A DNA stretch of 64,000 nucleotides, from positions 48,300 to 112,299 of the forward strand of contig JANQGE010000070.1 of the NCBI GenBank assembly GCA_028277485.1, read 5' to 3'. Under the pieces are notes generated by a model that had not been told where the DNA came from, searched no databases, and saw only the letters and a program-made list of their open reading frames with translations. Positions 23,838 to 33,424 of this stretch are shown here, piece by piece. Position numbers and translations under genes: made by a program. This stretch comes from Chlorobium sp. Lineage in GTDB: Bacteria > Bacteroidota > Chlorobiia > Chlorobiales > Chlorobiaceae. Position 1 is the stretch's first letter. Each line of letters starts with the position of its first letter.

Positions 23838-25952
23838 TTACTCAACGTCCTTGGTTACATTTTTTTCCTGAAGAGCTTCCGCAATATTTCTCGGCACCTC
23901 GTTGTAACACTCAAACTCCATGGTATAATTGGCCCTGCCCTGGGTCATCGAACGAAGAACCGTCGAGTAACCGAACATCTCAGCAAGAGGCACCCTGGCC
24001 TTCACAAACTGTGCTCCTGCCCGCTCACCCATTCCGTCGATATGACCTCTGCGGCTTGAAAGGTCGCCCATAACATCGCCCAGATACTCCTCGGGCGTAA
24101 TAACCTCAACCTTCATGATAGGCTCAAGCAGAACCGGACCGGCTTTCCTGGCAGCACCCTTGAAGCCGATGGAACCTGCGATCTTGAACGCCATTTCAGA
24201 GGAGTCAACCTCATGGTATTTACCGTCAAAAAGCGTCACTTTCACATCCTGCACAGGGTAGCCGGCAACAACGCCGTCTTTCATTGCTTCCTGAATACCT
24301 GCCGACACCGCCGGAATATACTCCTTCGGCACAACGCCGCCTTTAACCTCGTCAACAAATTCATACCCCTTGCCTTCCTCAAGCGGCTCAACCTTGATAT
24401 TGACCAGACCAAACTGACCTTTACCGCCTGACTGCCGGACAAACTTTCCTTCGTGTTCAACCGCCTTCCGGATGGTTTCACGATAGGCAACCTGGGGCTG
24501 CCCGATATTGGCCTCGACCTTGAACTCACGCCTCAACCTGTCGACCAGCACCTCAAGATGCAGCTCGCCCATACCGGCAATGAGCGTCTGGCCGGTTTCC
24601 TCATCGGATGAAACCCTAAATGTCGGATCCTCTTCGGCAAGCTTCGCGAGAGACATGCCCAGCTTGTCGGAATCAGCCTTTGTTTTGGGCTCGATCGCAA
24701 TCTGAATGACCGGCTCGGGAAAAACCATCTTCTCGAGAACAATAGGCTTACTCTCCTCACAAAGCGTATCACCGGTCTTCACATCCTTCAAGCCGACTGC
24801 GGCCGCGATATCTCCCGCATACACCGCATCACGATCTTCTCTCTTGTTGGAGTGCATCTGCATCAATCTGCCTATACGCTCCTTCTTCCCGGTTACTGTG
24901 TTCAGCACATAGCTGCCGGCCCTGAGCACACCCGAGTACACCCGGAAAAAAGTCAGCTTTCCGACAAAAGGATCGGTTGCGATCTTGAACGCAAGACCGG
25001 CAAACGGCTCCTCATCTTTCGGCTCGCGGCCGATCTCTTTGTCGTCTCCGGGAAGATGACCACTTACAGCACCGATATCGACAGGAGACGGAAGATACTC
25101 GATGACCGCATCGAGCATAAACTGAACACCCTTGTTCTTGAACGAGGACCCGCACAACGCGGGAATAATCGTCCCATCAAGGGTAGCTTGGCGCAGAACC
25201 TTGCGAACTTCATCCTCCGTTATCTCTTCACCCTCGAGATACTTTTCAAGAAGCGTCTCATCCAGTTCGGAAACCGCCTCGAGCATATTGATTCGCCAGT
25301 GCTTGGCCTCGCCCTCGAGATCATGAGGAATCTCAACCTCTTCATACGTACTGCCATCATCCCTGTCGTAAATAATCCCCTTCATACGGATAAGATCCAC
25401 GACACCGGCAAACATCTCTCCCTGACCGATCGGAACCTGCACCGGAACCGGATTGGCACCGAGACGTTCCTTGATAGCCTTGACAGCCGCAAAGAAATCA
25501 GCGCCGACACGATCCATCTTGTTCACATATGCCACCCTCGGCACCTTGTACTTGTTTGCCTGACGCCAGACGGTTTCAGACTGCGGCTCGACACCTCCGA
25601 CAGCACAAAACAGCGCAACAGCACCGTCAAGCACCCTCAGCGAACGCTCCACCTCGACAGTGAAATCAACGTGACCCGGCGTATCGATGATATTGATACG
25701 GTGTTTGACATCCTGGAAGTTTCCGATCCTCGGAACCCAGAAGCAGGTTGTTGCCGCAGAAGTAATGGTAATACCGCGCTCCTTCTCCTGTTCCATCCAG
25801 TCCATAGTGGCGCCTCCATCATGGACCTCGCCCATTCTGTGAAGGCGCCCGGTATAATACAAGATCCTCTCGGTGGTAGTCGTCTTCCCGGCATCAATAT
25901 GCGCCATGATACCTATGTTGCGGACATTCGCTAATCCAACTTGCCGTCCCAT
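23838..25952 (-). CDS. fusA: Elongation factor G
   Basis: EF-G drives translocation. The 704-residue protein has GTPase motifs AHIDAGKTTTTERILYYTG, the switch RGITITSAATT, DTPGHVDF, NKMDRVGAD, then domains II-V, with domain IV near residues 490-610 (GGVVPKEYIPAV). The length is typical of the classical translocating form. It lies between rpsG and tuf. Confidence 0.99.
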   Translation of the reverse strand: MGRQVGLANVRNIGIMAHIDAGKTTTTERILYYTGRLHRMGEVHDGGATMDWMEQEKERGITITSAATTCFWVPRIGNFQDVKHRINIIDTPGHVDFTVEVERSLRVLDGAVALFCAVGGVEPQSETVWRQANKYKVPRVAYVNKMDRVGADFFAAVKAIKERLGANPVPVQVPIGQGEMFAGVVDLIRMKGIIYDRDDGSTYEEVEIPHDLEGEAKHWRINMLEAVSELDETLLEKYLEGEEITEDEVRKVLRQATLDGTIIPALCGSSFKNKGVQFMLDAVIEYLPSPVDIGAVSGHLPGDDKEIGREPKDEEPFAGLAFKIATDPFVGKLTFFRVYSGVLRAGSYVLNTVTGKKERIGRLMQMHSNKREDRDAVYAGDIAAAVGLKDVKTGDTLCEESKPIVLEKMVFPEPVIQIAIEPKTKADSDKLGMSLAKLAEEDPTFRVSSDEETGQTLIAGMGELHLEVLVDRLRREFKVEANIGQPQVAYRETIRKAVEHEGKFVRQSGGKGQFGLVNIKVEPLEEGKGYEFVDEVKGGVVPKEYIPAVSAGIQEAMKDGVVAGYPVQDVKVTLFDGKYHEVDSSEMAFKIAGSIGFKGAARKAGPVLLEPIMKVEVITPEEYLGDVMGDLSSRRGHIDGMGERAGAQFVKARVPLAEMFGYSTVLRSMTQGRANYTMEFECYNEVPRNIAEALQEKNVTKDVE

Positions 25953-25980
25953 GTGGTGAATCTTCGCCTGTTAATGTTTG

Positions 25981-26448
25981 TTAAAACCTGAAATGCGCAA
26001 AAGCCTTGTTCGCATCCGCCATACGATGCACCTCGTCCCTCTTTTTTACCGAGGCACCCTGCTCACTTGCTGCATCGATAAGCTCGGCAGCGAGCTTTTC
26101 GGCCATAGAACGTCCCCCGCGGCGCGAAGCAAACTGCTTGATCCAGCGGAACGCCAACGCTTCCCTTCTTGAAGGCTGCACTTCCATCGGAATCTGGTAG
26201 GTTGCACCCCCAACCCGCTTGCTGCGAACCTCCACAAGCGGAGAAACATTAGACAAGGCACGGTGAAACACTTCAAGCGGCTCCTCATCCTTCATCTTTT
26301 CAGCAATAATATCCATGGCCCCATAGACTATTTTCGTCGCCACGCTTTTCTTGCCGTCAAGCATAACAGCATTGATCAACCGAGCCATACTCTCGTCACT
26401 AAAACGCATATCTGGCTTGACGCCACTGTATACAACTTTCTTGCCCAT
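25981..26448 (-). CDS. rpsG: 30S ribosomal protein S7
   Basis: S7 starts assembly of the 30S head and touches E-site tRNA. The 155-residue protein has the signature around PDMRFSDESMARLINAVMLDGKK and a beta-hairpin (YQIPMEVQPSRREALAFRW). It ends HRMADANKAFAHFRF. The length is normal. It follows rpsL by 29 bp and precedes fusA by 28 bp. Confidence 0.98.
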   Translation of the reverse strand: MGKKVVYSGVKPDMRFSDESMARLINAVMLDGKKSVATKIVYGAMDIIAEKMKDEEPLEVFHRALSNVSPLVEVRSKRVGGATYQIPMEVQPSRREALAFRWIKQFASRRGGRSMAEKLAAELIDAASEQGASVKKRDEVHRMADANKAFAHFRF

Positions 26449-26477
26449 GTTATATCAAGTAATTAAATAGATTCGAC

Positions 26478-26861
26478 TTAGTTCGCTGCTGCTTTCGGCC
26501 GTTTGGCACCATATTTTGAACGCCCGTTCCTGCGGTCGGCAACGCCGGAAGTGTCCAGTGAACCCCTAACGATATGATAACGCACCCCCGGAAGATCCTT
26601 AACTCTCCCGCCGCGGATCAGCACAATCGAATGCTCCTGCAGGTTATGACCCTCCCCGGGAATATATGCCGTGACTTCTATCTTGTTGGACAGCCTCACA
26701 CGAGCAACCTTTCTGAGCGCGGAGTTAGGCTTTTTCGGTGTTGTCGTGTACACGCGGGTACAGACCCCTCGTTTCTGCGGACACTTTTCAAGAGCCGGTG
26801 ATGCTGTTTTCGACGCTTTGGTTTTTCTCCCGCGTCTGATGAGCTGCTGAATCGTCGGCAT
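26478..26861 (-). CDS. rpsL: 30S ribosomal protein S12
   Basis: S12 controls decoding accuracy at the A site. The 127-residue protein has TTTPKKPNSALRKVARVRL with the streptomycin-related Lys unchanged, and GGRVKDLPGVRYHIVRG with the second resistance-related Lys also unchanged, so it appears streptomycin-sensitive by these positions. It is the first gene of the long block; the promoter must lie in the 380 bp upstream. Confidence 0.98.
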   Translation of the reverse strand: MPTIQQLIRRGRKTKASKTASPALEKCPQKRGVCTRVYTTTPKKPNSALRKVARVRLSNKIEVTAYIPGEGHNLQEHSIVLIRGGRVKDLPGVRYHIVRGSLDTSGVADRRNGRSKYGAKRPKAAAN

Positions 26862-27244
26862 AGTTCTCTATTCTCTTCTATTGGTTAAACGTTCAAGTAT
26901 GAACCGATCATAAAATCAATAAGGATCACCAAGGTAAAATATTTCTCAAAAAAATACAAAAGCAGAAGCCATATTTTTTAGTGGCTTTGCTGAGAATTAT
27001 GTTTTGGGACACCGTTATATTGTGAGTCCCGATTGCATCGGTATCGAAACATCATGCTGACGGGTTGGGGTTGCCAATCCAATATGTCCCTTGCCTACTG
27101 CGAACTGCCCACTGATTTCCCTACTGCCAGCTTTCCCCTTTTTGAATTTTGACTTGTCACCTCGTCACTGCTTTTTCGACCCCGAAGCCCGATACCGACC
27201 CCGATCTCCGAAAGAGAGAAAATCGGGACGCGGAATAAGGCACC
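26862..27244. other. Intergenic region between glycan cluster and rpsL
   Basis: This holds the end of the glycan cluster and the unrecognised promoter of the str operon. A hairpin at 26966-26987 is listed as a terminator. The rest is low-complexity text-like sequence (ttgcctactgcgaactgccc, and cgaccccgaagcccgatacc, which recurs near 44318 as cgaccccgaaacccgatacc). No gene is seen. Confidence 0.5.
26950..26990 (-). terminator. Probable terminator of the glycan cluster
   Basis: Read on the minus strand, a 6-bp stem AAGCCA/TGGCTT with an A-rich ten-base loop is followed by CTGCTTTTGTATTTTTTTG. It lies about 255 bases after the last glycosyltransferase stop. The stem is short, so confidence is moderate. 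Confidence 0.45.
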
Positions 27245-28498
27245 CTATAGTTGCCTTTCATCTCCCTGCGCTCGGGCAAGAGGAAGCTTGGTGGCCATCT
27301 CCCTGAGAAGCTCCTGTATGGCGGAACGGATGCGGTATTTGTCTACAGCGCTCTCAGCCACGGGCGGCAATTGGCCGGAACGCCACAGATACAGGGCATC
27401 CTGTAGAAGACCGGATATCTCTCCCGTACTGTCAATCGAAGCAACCTTTCCCCCCGTATCGAGTAGAAGCTGCCTTGTCAAACCCTCGGGCAACACGCCC
27501 GCAAGCGGCGTATTCATGCCCAGGACATCATACAATCGTTCAGGCACATAACCGTCGCTGCCTTTATCTCTTCCAAGCACCACACAGAACATATCCGCGT
27601 GCCTGCAAAGCCTCAGTTCTTCCAGGTGCGAACAGACCGCATCTGCCCCAACAAGATCATCCAGACCATATTTTTTCAGATATAGCCCGATACCTGCATA
27701 TCCTCTCCCGGTAAAGGTGAGGGAAATGGCCTCCCTCGCAACCGGCTGTGACTCCACGAACGATGAAAGGCCGGAAAAGAATGCCTTAAGGTCCTTCTCA
27801 CCGGCCATTTCAATATGGAATACCCAATGCATGAGAGACCCTCTCTCTTGCTTCGCCCCTAATGCCTGAAAAGCTTCCGGATCGAACCCGTTCCTTACGA
27901 TTGTAATATCGTCATGGACAAGTTTCCCCCGATATTTCCGCAGAAAAACCTCTTTCTTCTCCCGTGTAGGCATAACAACGCAGTGGCCGGAGAACATAAT
28001 CATCATTTCGAGCTTATCGTCGTCAAAGGGGCCTATGCAGTCGAACACCACCGGCAGGTGGTGTTTTTCTGAAAGCTCAAGTGCAAGCCGGTGGGGAGCA
28101 AACGGAGGCCCCTGGGCATAGATCATCTCTATATCGGGGTTGTCACGCAGAATTTGCTCGGCGATAGTGCCTGCGTCTTTCTTCCAGCCGCTCCCCCTGA
28201 CATCGGCGTTTAAGCGGGCATTAACCCCAAGCTTGGGAAAAGAAAGCCTTTTCTGCGGCAGGCCGTGCACAAATCTGAACAGCTGCTCGGTACTAAGTTC
28301 CGACGGTGATACTTCCAACCCGACATAATGAACATCAAAAGGCCACTGTTCAACCTCCGTCCCCGAAATCGTATGAAAAGCAATAATAACCGGCTCCCAG
28401 CCCAGGCTTGGCATCGAAGACGCAAACTTGAACGCACGTGATGATCCTTCCGTCATCATGGGGGGAAAGTTCATGGAAAGAAACAATAACTTTTTCAC
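27245..28498 (-). CDS. GT4-like glycosyltransferase of the glycan cluster
   Basis: The 417-residue protein starts MKKLLFLSMNFPPMM and is built like a GT-B fold glycosyltransferase: an N-terminal half with a glycine-poor first loop, a helix region with YAQGPPFAPH near residue 130 (a common acceptor-site pattern), VRNGFDPEAF near the domain link, and a C-terminal half with GYVPERLYDVLGMNTPLAGVLPEG, which corresponds to the donor-binding E-x7-E region. The usual donor-site motif is degenerate. The sugar is unknown. It follows the YfhO-like gene by 18 bp and is the last gene of the cluster. Confidence 0.7.
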   Translation of the reverse strand: MKKLLFLSMNFPPMMTEGSSRAFKFASSMPSLGWEPVIIAFHTISGTEVEQWPFDVHYVGLEVSPSELSTEQLFRFVHGLPQKRLSFPKLGVNARLNADVRGSGWKKDAGTIAEQILRDNPDIEMIYAQGPPFAPHRLALELSEKHHLPVVFDCIGPFDDDKLEMMIMFSGHCVVMPTREKKEVFLRKYRGKLVHDDITIVRNGFDPEAFQALGAKQERGSLMHWVFHIEMAGEKDLKAFFSGLSSFVESQPVAREAISLTFTGRGYAGIGLYLKKYGLDDLVGADAVCSHLEELRLCRHADMFCVVLGRDKGSDGYVPERLYDVLGMNTPLAGVLPEGLTRQLLLDTGGKVASIDSTGEISGLLQDALYLWRSGQLPPVAESAVDKYRIRSAIQELLREMATKLPLARAQGDERQL

Positions 28499-28516
28499 GC
28501 TATACAGCCGTTTAGA

Positions 28517-30892
28517 TTATTTGACCCGATAACCCCTCTTCAAACCGGGAAACCGAGTACCTACGAGCAGCAGACTCACCACAAAAGCCGCGAGAGAAAG
28601 CTTCCGTCCGTTTTCAAAGCTGCCCCGGTCAAAAGAACAGACAACCTCATGCTCTCCCGGTGGCACCATAACCCCGCGCAACAGCCCGTTGACCTTGAAT
28701 ACCCGATGCTCTTTGTCATCGATTTTCACTTTCCAGCGCAGAGGATAAAACACTTCGCTCAGCACAAGAAACGCTTCACCATCAGCATGCACCGAGAGCA
28801 CAATTTTCTCAGGGACCACCTCGATCGAGGAAACCCTGCCTTCGCCGAACATTCTCCTGCCCTCCCATGGTGCACCCTCGATCAGGGCTTCTCCGGCTAT
28901 ATCCACCCCACCGCCGAGCAACTCCCGATATACTTCCTTCCCATGTTCAACCGCTTTCCCTTCACGAACAAACCAAGCTCGCTCCATCGCACCGGACAGC
29001 CGGTATATCCGCACCCCGACAGGCCCTCTTACCAGAAACAACTCATCGTCATGGACAGGGTCAAGAGCCGGATGATCAAGAGGCGACGGACTGACGACAT
29101 ACCGTACATTCAGCATCCGCAACAACTCGATGTCTGCAAGGTTTTCCGAAACCCTGAGCATCTCATCGTAAACCTGAAGCTTTGCAGGATGGTAGCCTCC
29201 CGTGGACTGGATGCCGAACACCGAAAACTTGTTTTCTCCAAAAAGCGGCCCGACAGGGTAAATCCTGAAAACACCTGGTTCGTCATTTAAAAAACCGGTT
29301 ACTCCATCTGCCGAAAACGCCTGCTCAAGATAACTTCCCGGAACAAGCTGGGAAGAACGGAGAGACCCGTCCAAAGGGAAAACGATCTGACGGTTGACAT
29401 TGAGCAGGTCGGCAAGAGAGAGTACCATAACAAACACCCCGACAAAAGTTGCTCCAATCACCTTCTTCGATCGGAGCCAGACGAGGGCGGCGAACAATCC
29501 GCCGAAAAACACCAGCCCGAGGAAACTGCTTTTCCACTGATCCCATCGCACTTGATTAACCAGCCCGGCAAGCTCAGGACTTTCAACCGGGGGCACCGGA
29601 AACAAAGAACGGAGAAACCGTTCAAAAGGCTGTTCAGCCAGCAGAAAAACAAGCATGCACAACGCGATAACCAGCGCCCCTGCTTTCAGGATAAACAGCC
29701 CTTTTCCCCTGATCCCCTCCATAACCGCATGCAGTCCGAACCCCGCAAGCAGCGCAAGATTCAGGGAAACCACGATCAGTGCCATGGAAGGCACCCTGAA
29801 ACGGCTGAAAAACGGCACAAAATGGTAAAACAGATCGTATACCGGACTGAAATATCGGCCGAAAGCAAGAAAACCCATCAGCAGAACCCCTCCCGCAAGA
29901 AACCAGGTACACGCCTTCTTCCGCTCGGCGATAACCCCGGCAAGCGCAAGGAAAAGAACCACAATCCCTGCGTAGTTAGGATAATCGGTAAACGGCATCC
30001 TGCCCCAGTAGGCAATTCCCCCGAACCCAACCGCACCCGGAAGCAGGTAGGTTATGTATTCCTGGGGGTGCATGGACCACATGGTGGCATAGTCATAGGC
30101 AGCCCCTCCCCCGCTTCCGGCTCCGCGCACCGAAAAGGGGGTATATTCGAAAACCGGAAGATACACTGCCGCAGAAATGACGACCCCAATACCGAGGGCT
30201 ACAGCAACCATGGCGGTCTTTTTAACACCCTCGGCTGCAGAGGACGAACCGGTTGTAATCTTCAGCACAACCAGCAAAAAAAGCAGCAACCAGGTATAGT
30301 AGGCAATCTGGACATGACCACGCTGCAGTTGCATTCCCGCCAGGAGGGCGAGGATTCCCATATCCGACGGACGCATACCGTCCAGAAGCCGAAGCGCAGC
30401 CCATATCACCCACGGCATATACGCCGCGGTCATAAGCTGGCTCCCGTGACCATAGACAAACATCGTCACCATATAGGGCGTAAGCATGAATGCCGCCCCG
30501 CCGAGAAACGCCGCTGCGCCGTGAAGCCTGAACTGCCGCAGCACAACAAAACCGCCCAATCCGGCAAACACAAAATGAAGCAGTTGCAGAAACAGGCCTT
30601 CTATCTGGAAAAAACCGAAAAAAATACCCGGATAATACAGGCCGTTAAGATAGGTAAAGGCTTCAACCGTGGGCATCCCAGAAAAAGACCACGGCTGCCA
30701 CAAAGGGTAACTGCCGGTTTCTTCATGCACTGCGTCAAGCGCAATCGATGTCGCCATAGGGCTTACACTATCCGGAGAAATCAGTACCTGACCCTGGAAA
30801 ACAACCGGATAGAACAGACCTGCTGTGAGAAACAGATACCCCAACAGGGCGGCAAAAAACGGCAGAATCGTGTTTTTCACTGAGCTCTTCAT
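28517..30892 (-). CDS. YfhO-family large membrane protein (probable GT-C type)
   Basis: A 791-residue protein with about a dozen hydrophobic segments through residue 500 and again at the extreme C-terminus (LAAFVVSLLLVGTRF), separated by a soluble region of about 250 residues. The large exo-loop after TM1 (VLISPDSVSPM) and the overall layout match the YfhO family, which is thought to glycosylate lipoteichoic acid or other surface polymers in Gram-positives and is common but uncharacterised in Bacteroidota and Chlorobi. The start at 30892 has GGAAGAGG just upstream; a longer frame gives an improbable N-terminus. In this cluster it may transfer a sugar outside the membrane. Confidence 0.75.
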   Translation of the reverse strand: MKSSVKNTILPFFAALLGYLFLTAGLFYPVVFQGQVLISPDSVSPMATSIALDAVHEETGSYPLWQPWSFSGMPTVEAFTYLNGLYYPGIFFGFFQIEGLFLQLLHFVFAGLGGFVVLRQFRLHGAAAFLGGAAFMLTPYMVTMFVYGHGSQLMTAAYMPWVIWAALRLLDGMRPSDMGILALLAGMQLQRGHVQIAYYTWLLLFLLVVLKITTGSSSAAEGVKKTAMVAVALGIGVVISAAVYLPVFEYTPFSVRGAGSGGGAAYDYATMWSMHPQEYITYLLPGAVGFGGIAYWGRMPFTDYPNYAGIVVLFLALAGVIAERKKACTWFLAGGVLLMGFLAFGRYFSPVYDLFYHFVPFFSRFRVPSMALIVVSLNLALLAGFGLHAVMEGIRGKGLFILKAGALVIALCMLVFLLAEQPFERFLRSLFPVPPVESPELAGLVNQVRWDQWKSSFLGLVFFGGLFAALVWLRSKKVIGATFVGVFVMVLSLADLLNVNRQIVFPLDGSLRSSQLVPGSYLEQAFSADGVTGFLNDEPGVFRIYPVGPLFGENKFSVFGIQSTGGYHPAKLQVYDEMLRVSENLADIELLRMLNVRYVVSPSPLDHPALDPVHDDELFLVRGPVGVRIYRLSGAMERAWFVREGKAVEHGKEVYRELLGGGVDIAGEALIEGAPWEGRRMFGEGRVSSIEVVPEKIVLSVHADGEAFLVLSEVFYPLRWKVKIDDKEHRVFKVNGLLRGVMVPPGEHEVVCSFDRGSFENGRKLSLAAFVVSLLLVGTRFPGLKRGYRVK

Positions 30893-31008
30893 GCCTCTTC
30901 CGGGACTCGAGGACACCTTGTTTTTGTTGCATACATAGATTACTTCGTCGAACAGGCGGTATCCAGTACGCAAAGGAGTTTCGGAGATGCCCTTGATATC
31001 CCTCTTAA

Positions 31009-32493
31009 CTATTTCTTGACAAAAGAAAACAGCTCCAAAATAACGCCCAGCTCGTCCTGTTCCAACTGCATCAGCTTGATAAGCAGCAAATATACCGCAA
31101 AAACAAGCAGCATTCCCCCAGCAAGCGATACAGCGACATGCAGGGATTCAAGAAAAGGCTCTGTTGCTGCAAGCACCATGCCGGATACGATGCCGGCAAA
31201 AAGGAGTTTGATCATTGAAGTACCGAACGCATGGATACCGAGGAGTATCCGGACTTCGGCAGCTCTTGCCGCACCAACCAGAAGGTAGACCGCCAGCAGC
31301 GCCCACGCTGCACCGGTCATCCCGTAGAGAGGAATAAGCAGCATATTGAGCGAGGCATGCACTGCAAGCCCTGCCGCCCCGTTTATGAAACAGATCTTCG
31401 AATAACCGGTCGTCTGCAGTACGGTGTCATACAGTCCGAAAAAGGACTGCACCAGCACCGCCAGAGCAAGCACGACCAGTACTGGCGACGCAACGGTAAA
31501 GGCATCTCCGAACATTGCCAGTATGCTATCCGGCACCACCACCAGCAGCACTGCCGGCGGTACGGCTACCATCATCACCCATCGGTTCACAACCCTGAAC
31601 AGTTTTTCCAGCTCGATTATTTCCCCGCGGCTGTGCATACTCGCAAATATCGGGGCCGCGATGCCGGCAAAAGCAAGAAAAACCGAGCGCACCAGGCCGG
31701 CTGTCCTGACCGCCGGCTGATAGAAACCAACGGTTTCCGCACCGGCATACCAGCCAAGCATCAGAATGTCCAGCCAGTGACTTACCATGCCCATAAGAGC
31801 AACCAGCATCAGAGGACGCGCGTATGCCAGCATCTCCTTCTCAGGTTTGGCATGCAGCACGTTTTTCGCCGAGACCCCGGTGATTCCGTGCATCTGTCGC
31901 CATATCCAGACAAACCCGGCAACCGAAGCGGCTGGCAGGGAAAAAATCAGTGCCGGCGTTCCTCCCGCAACAGCGTTGATCAGCAGAATAAGCAGCAGCA
32001 TTCCTCCCGGAACAAGTATCTGTCCGGCGATGATTTTCGGGCGAAGCTTCCTGTATGCCTGAACGGCATGTCCTGCAACGGCAATAAGTACGTGAAAGGG
32101 CACCGAACACGCATAGCAGATAAGCGTCAGGTAAAGCAGGTTGTCACCGTCGAGCACGGCGACAAGAGAACCCGAAACAGCAACAACAAGAAGAGTAACT
32201 GCCAGAGAGAAGAGCAGGGATGTTTTCAGAGCCGCAGCGATAAGACCGCCCTGCTTCTCCGGCCGGGTTCCGTGCAGATTAACAAATCGAAGTACTCCCG
32301 CGTCCAGGCCTCCCACAGCAAGCACCTCGGCGATCTGGATAACGGCAAGCGAAAGGGCGTAAACACCAAGGTGTTCGGCACCGAGCAGCTTGGCGACGAC
32401 AAGGTTGAGGAGAAACCGCAAACCCTGCCCGGCTATAAACCCAACGAAGGAAAGCCCCGCCTCTCTGGCTATGGTCACCTTTCCATCAATCAT
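31009..32493 (-). CDS. Oligosaccharide flippase (Wzx/MATE-like)
   Basis: This integral membrane protein of 494 residues has about 14 hydrophobic segments and begins with the polysaccharide-flippase pattern (GLSFVGFIAGQGLRFLLNLVVAKLLGAEHLGVYAL in pieces from about residue 14). It would move lipid-linked glycans across the inner membrane. The start at the ATG at 32493 is chosen; a GTG two codons upstream is possible. It lies between a GT2 gene and the YfhO-like gene, as expected for a surface polysaccharide cluster. Confidence 0.85.
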   Translation of the reverse strand: MIDGKVTIAREAGLSFVGFIAGQGLRFLLNLVVAKLLGAEHLGVYALSLAVIQIAEVLAVGGLDAGVLRFVNLHGTRPEKQGGLIAAALKTSLLFSLAVTLLVVAVSGSLVAVLDGDNLLYLTLICYACSVPFHVLIAVAGHAVQAYRKLRPKIIAGQILVPGGMLLLILLINAVAGGTPALIFSLPAASVAGFVWIWRQMHGITGVSAKNVLHAKPEKEMLAYARPLMLVALMGMVSHWLDILMLGWYAGAETVGFYQPAVRTAGLVRSVFLAFAGIAAPIFASMHSRGEIIELEKLFRVVNRWVMMVAVPPAVLLVVVPDSILAMFGDAFTVASPVLVVLALAVLVQSFFGLYDTVLQTTGYSKICFINGAAGLAVHASLNMLLIPLYGMTGAAWALLAVYLLVGAARAAEVRILLGIHAFGTSMIKLLFAGIVSGMVLAATEPFLESLHVAVSLAGGMLLVFAVYLLLIKLMQLEQDELGVILELFSFVKK

Positions 32494-32581
32494 TGTCACC
32501 GATTCATGAACCTATGGTTTCCTGAACTGAACGATGATGCATAAAAGCAAAGTTCAACGCACCTCTATCCTTTCCTTCAAC

Positions 32582-33424
32582 CTATCTCCTTTTAAAAATA
32601 ATAACAGACAGCACACCCCGTAAAAGCCGAAAAGGCATAAGCAGCAGACAAGCGCCTACTCCCAGCCAGGCACGGTATTTGGCAAACAGTTTCAGCAACG
32701 ACAGGTTTTTTCGCCAAAGTTTTCCGGGATTCAGCTCGCCGCCTGCGGATGCGCTCACCCTGTGCCAGACTCTCGACGCGGGTACATACAGAATCTTCTT
32801 CCCGGACAATCGTATCCTGAGTGACAGGTCAACATCTTCACCGTACATCGAAAAACTCGGGTCAAATCCTCCCGTTCGGCTGAAATCCCGGGCACGCATC
32901 GCAAGGCAGCACCCGGTAGCGTAACCTGTCTCACCCGAAACCGCGAAACATCTGCCGTCCTTCTTCCGGATGCCCCGGTGAGCGATCCTGCCCGTGCACA
33001 GGTTTACCTCACCGCCGGCATACCATATCCGTTCAGGATAATCCATGAAGTAGATTCGCGGGACCGTTATCGCAACATCGCCGCTGCTCCGAAAAGGAGC
33101 GATCAGCGGTTCGAGAAATCCCGGATCGACTACTGTATCGTTGTTCAGGAAGACAACATACCCGGCCCCTTCCTTAAAAACCCGTGCATGACCTGCATTG
33201 CATCCGCCACCAAAGCCCGTATTCCGATCGAGTTCCAGCAGGCCGCACCCGGGATAACGCTCTCTGATGCGTTCAACCGAACCGTCGGTTGACCCGTTAT
33301 CAACCACCAGTGCCCTGATACCCGGAAAGCGTACTCCGGAGAGTGAGTCGAGGCACCGAATCGTATCCTCGGCGTTGTTCCAGTTCACCACAATCACGTA
33401 TACCGCTTCTTCAGTATCGCTCAT
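32582..33424 (-). CDS. GT2 family glycosyltransferase
   Basis: The 280-residue protein has the GT-A fold of rhamnosyltransferase-like GT2 enzymes: VIVVNWNNAEDT at residues 10-21, VVDNGSTDGS, the DXD-like VFLNNDTVV, and GYATGCCLAMRARDF followed by YGEDVDLSLR, the ED motif supplying the base. One hydrophobic segment near the C-terminus (WLGVGACLLLMPFRLL) suggests membrane association. It starts within the ATGA overlap with the upstream GT4 gene, indicating coupled translation. Confidence 0.88.
   Translation of the reverse strand: MSDTEEAVYVIVVNWNNAEDTIRCLDSLSGVRFPGIRALVVDNGSTDGSVERIRERYPGCGLLELDRNTGFGGGCNAGHARVFKEGAGYVVFLNNDTVVDPGFLEPLIAPFRSSGDVAITVPRIYFMDYPERIWYAGGEVNLCTGRIAHRGIRKKDGRCFAVSGETGYATGCCLAMRARDFSRTGGFDPSFSMYGEDVDLSLRIRLSGKKILYVPASRVWHRVSASAGGELNPGKLWRKNLSLLKLFAKYRAWLGVGACLLLMPFRLLRGVLSVIIFKRR

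Noticed and set aside
24852..25934. 360-codon frame antisense to fusA
   Set aside because: Shadow of a highly conserved EF-G gene; translation lacks any domain.
29552..30883. 443-codon frame antisense to the YfhO-like gene
   Set aside because: Composition is Arg/His/Gln/Lys-rich as expected for a reverse complement of a membrane-protein gene.
31231..32544. 437-codon frame antisense to the flippase
   Set aside because: Same reasoning: polar, repetitive translation opposite a clear multi-TM protein.
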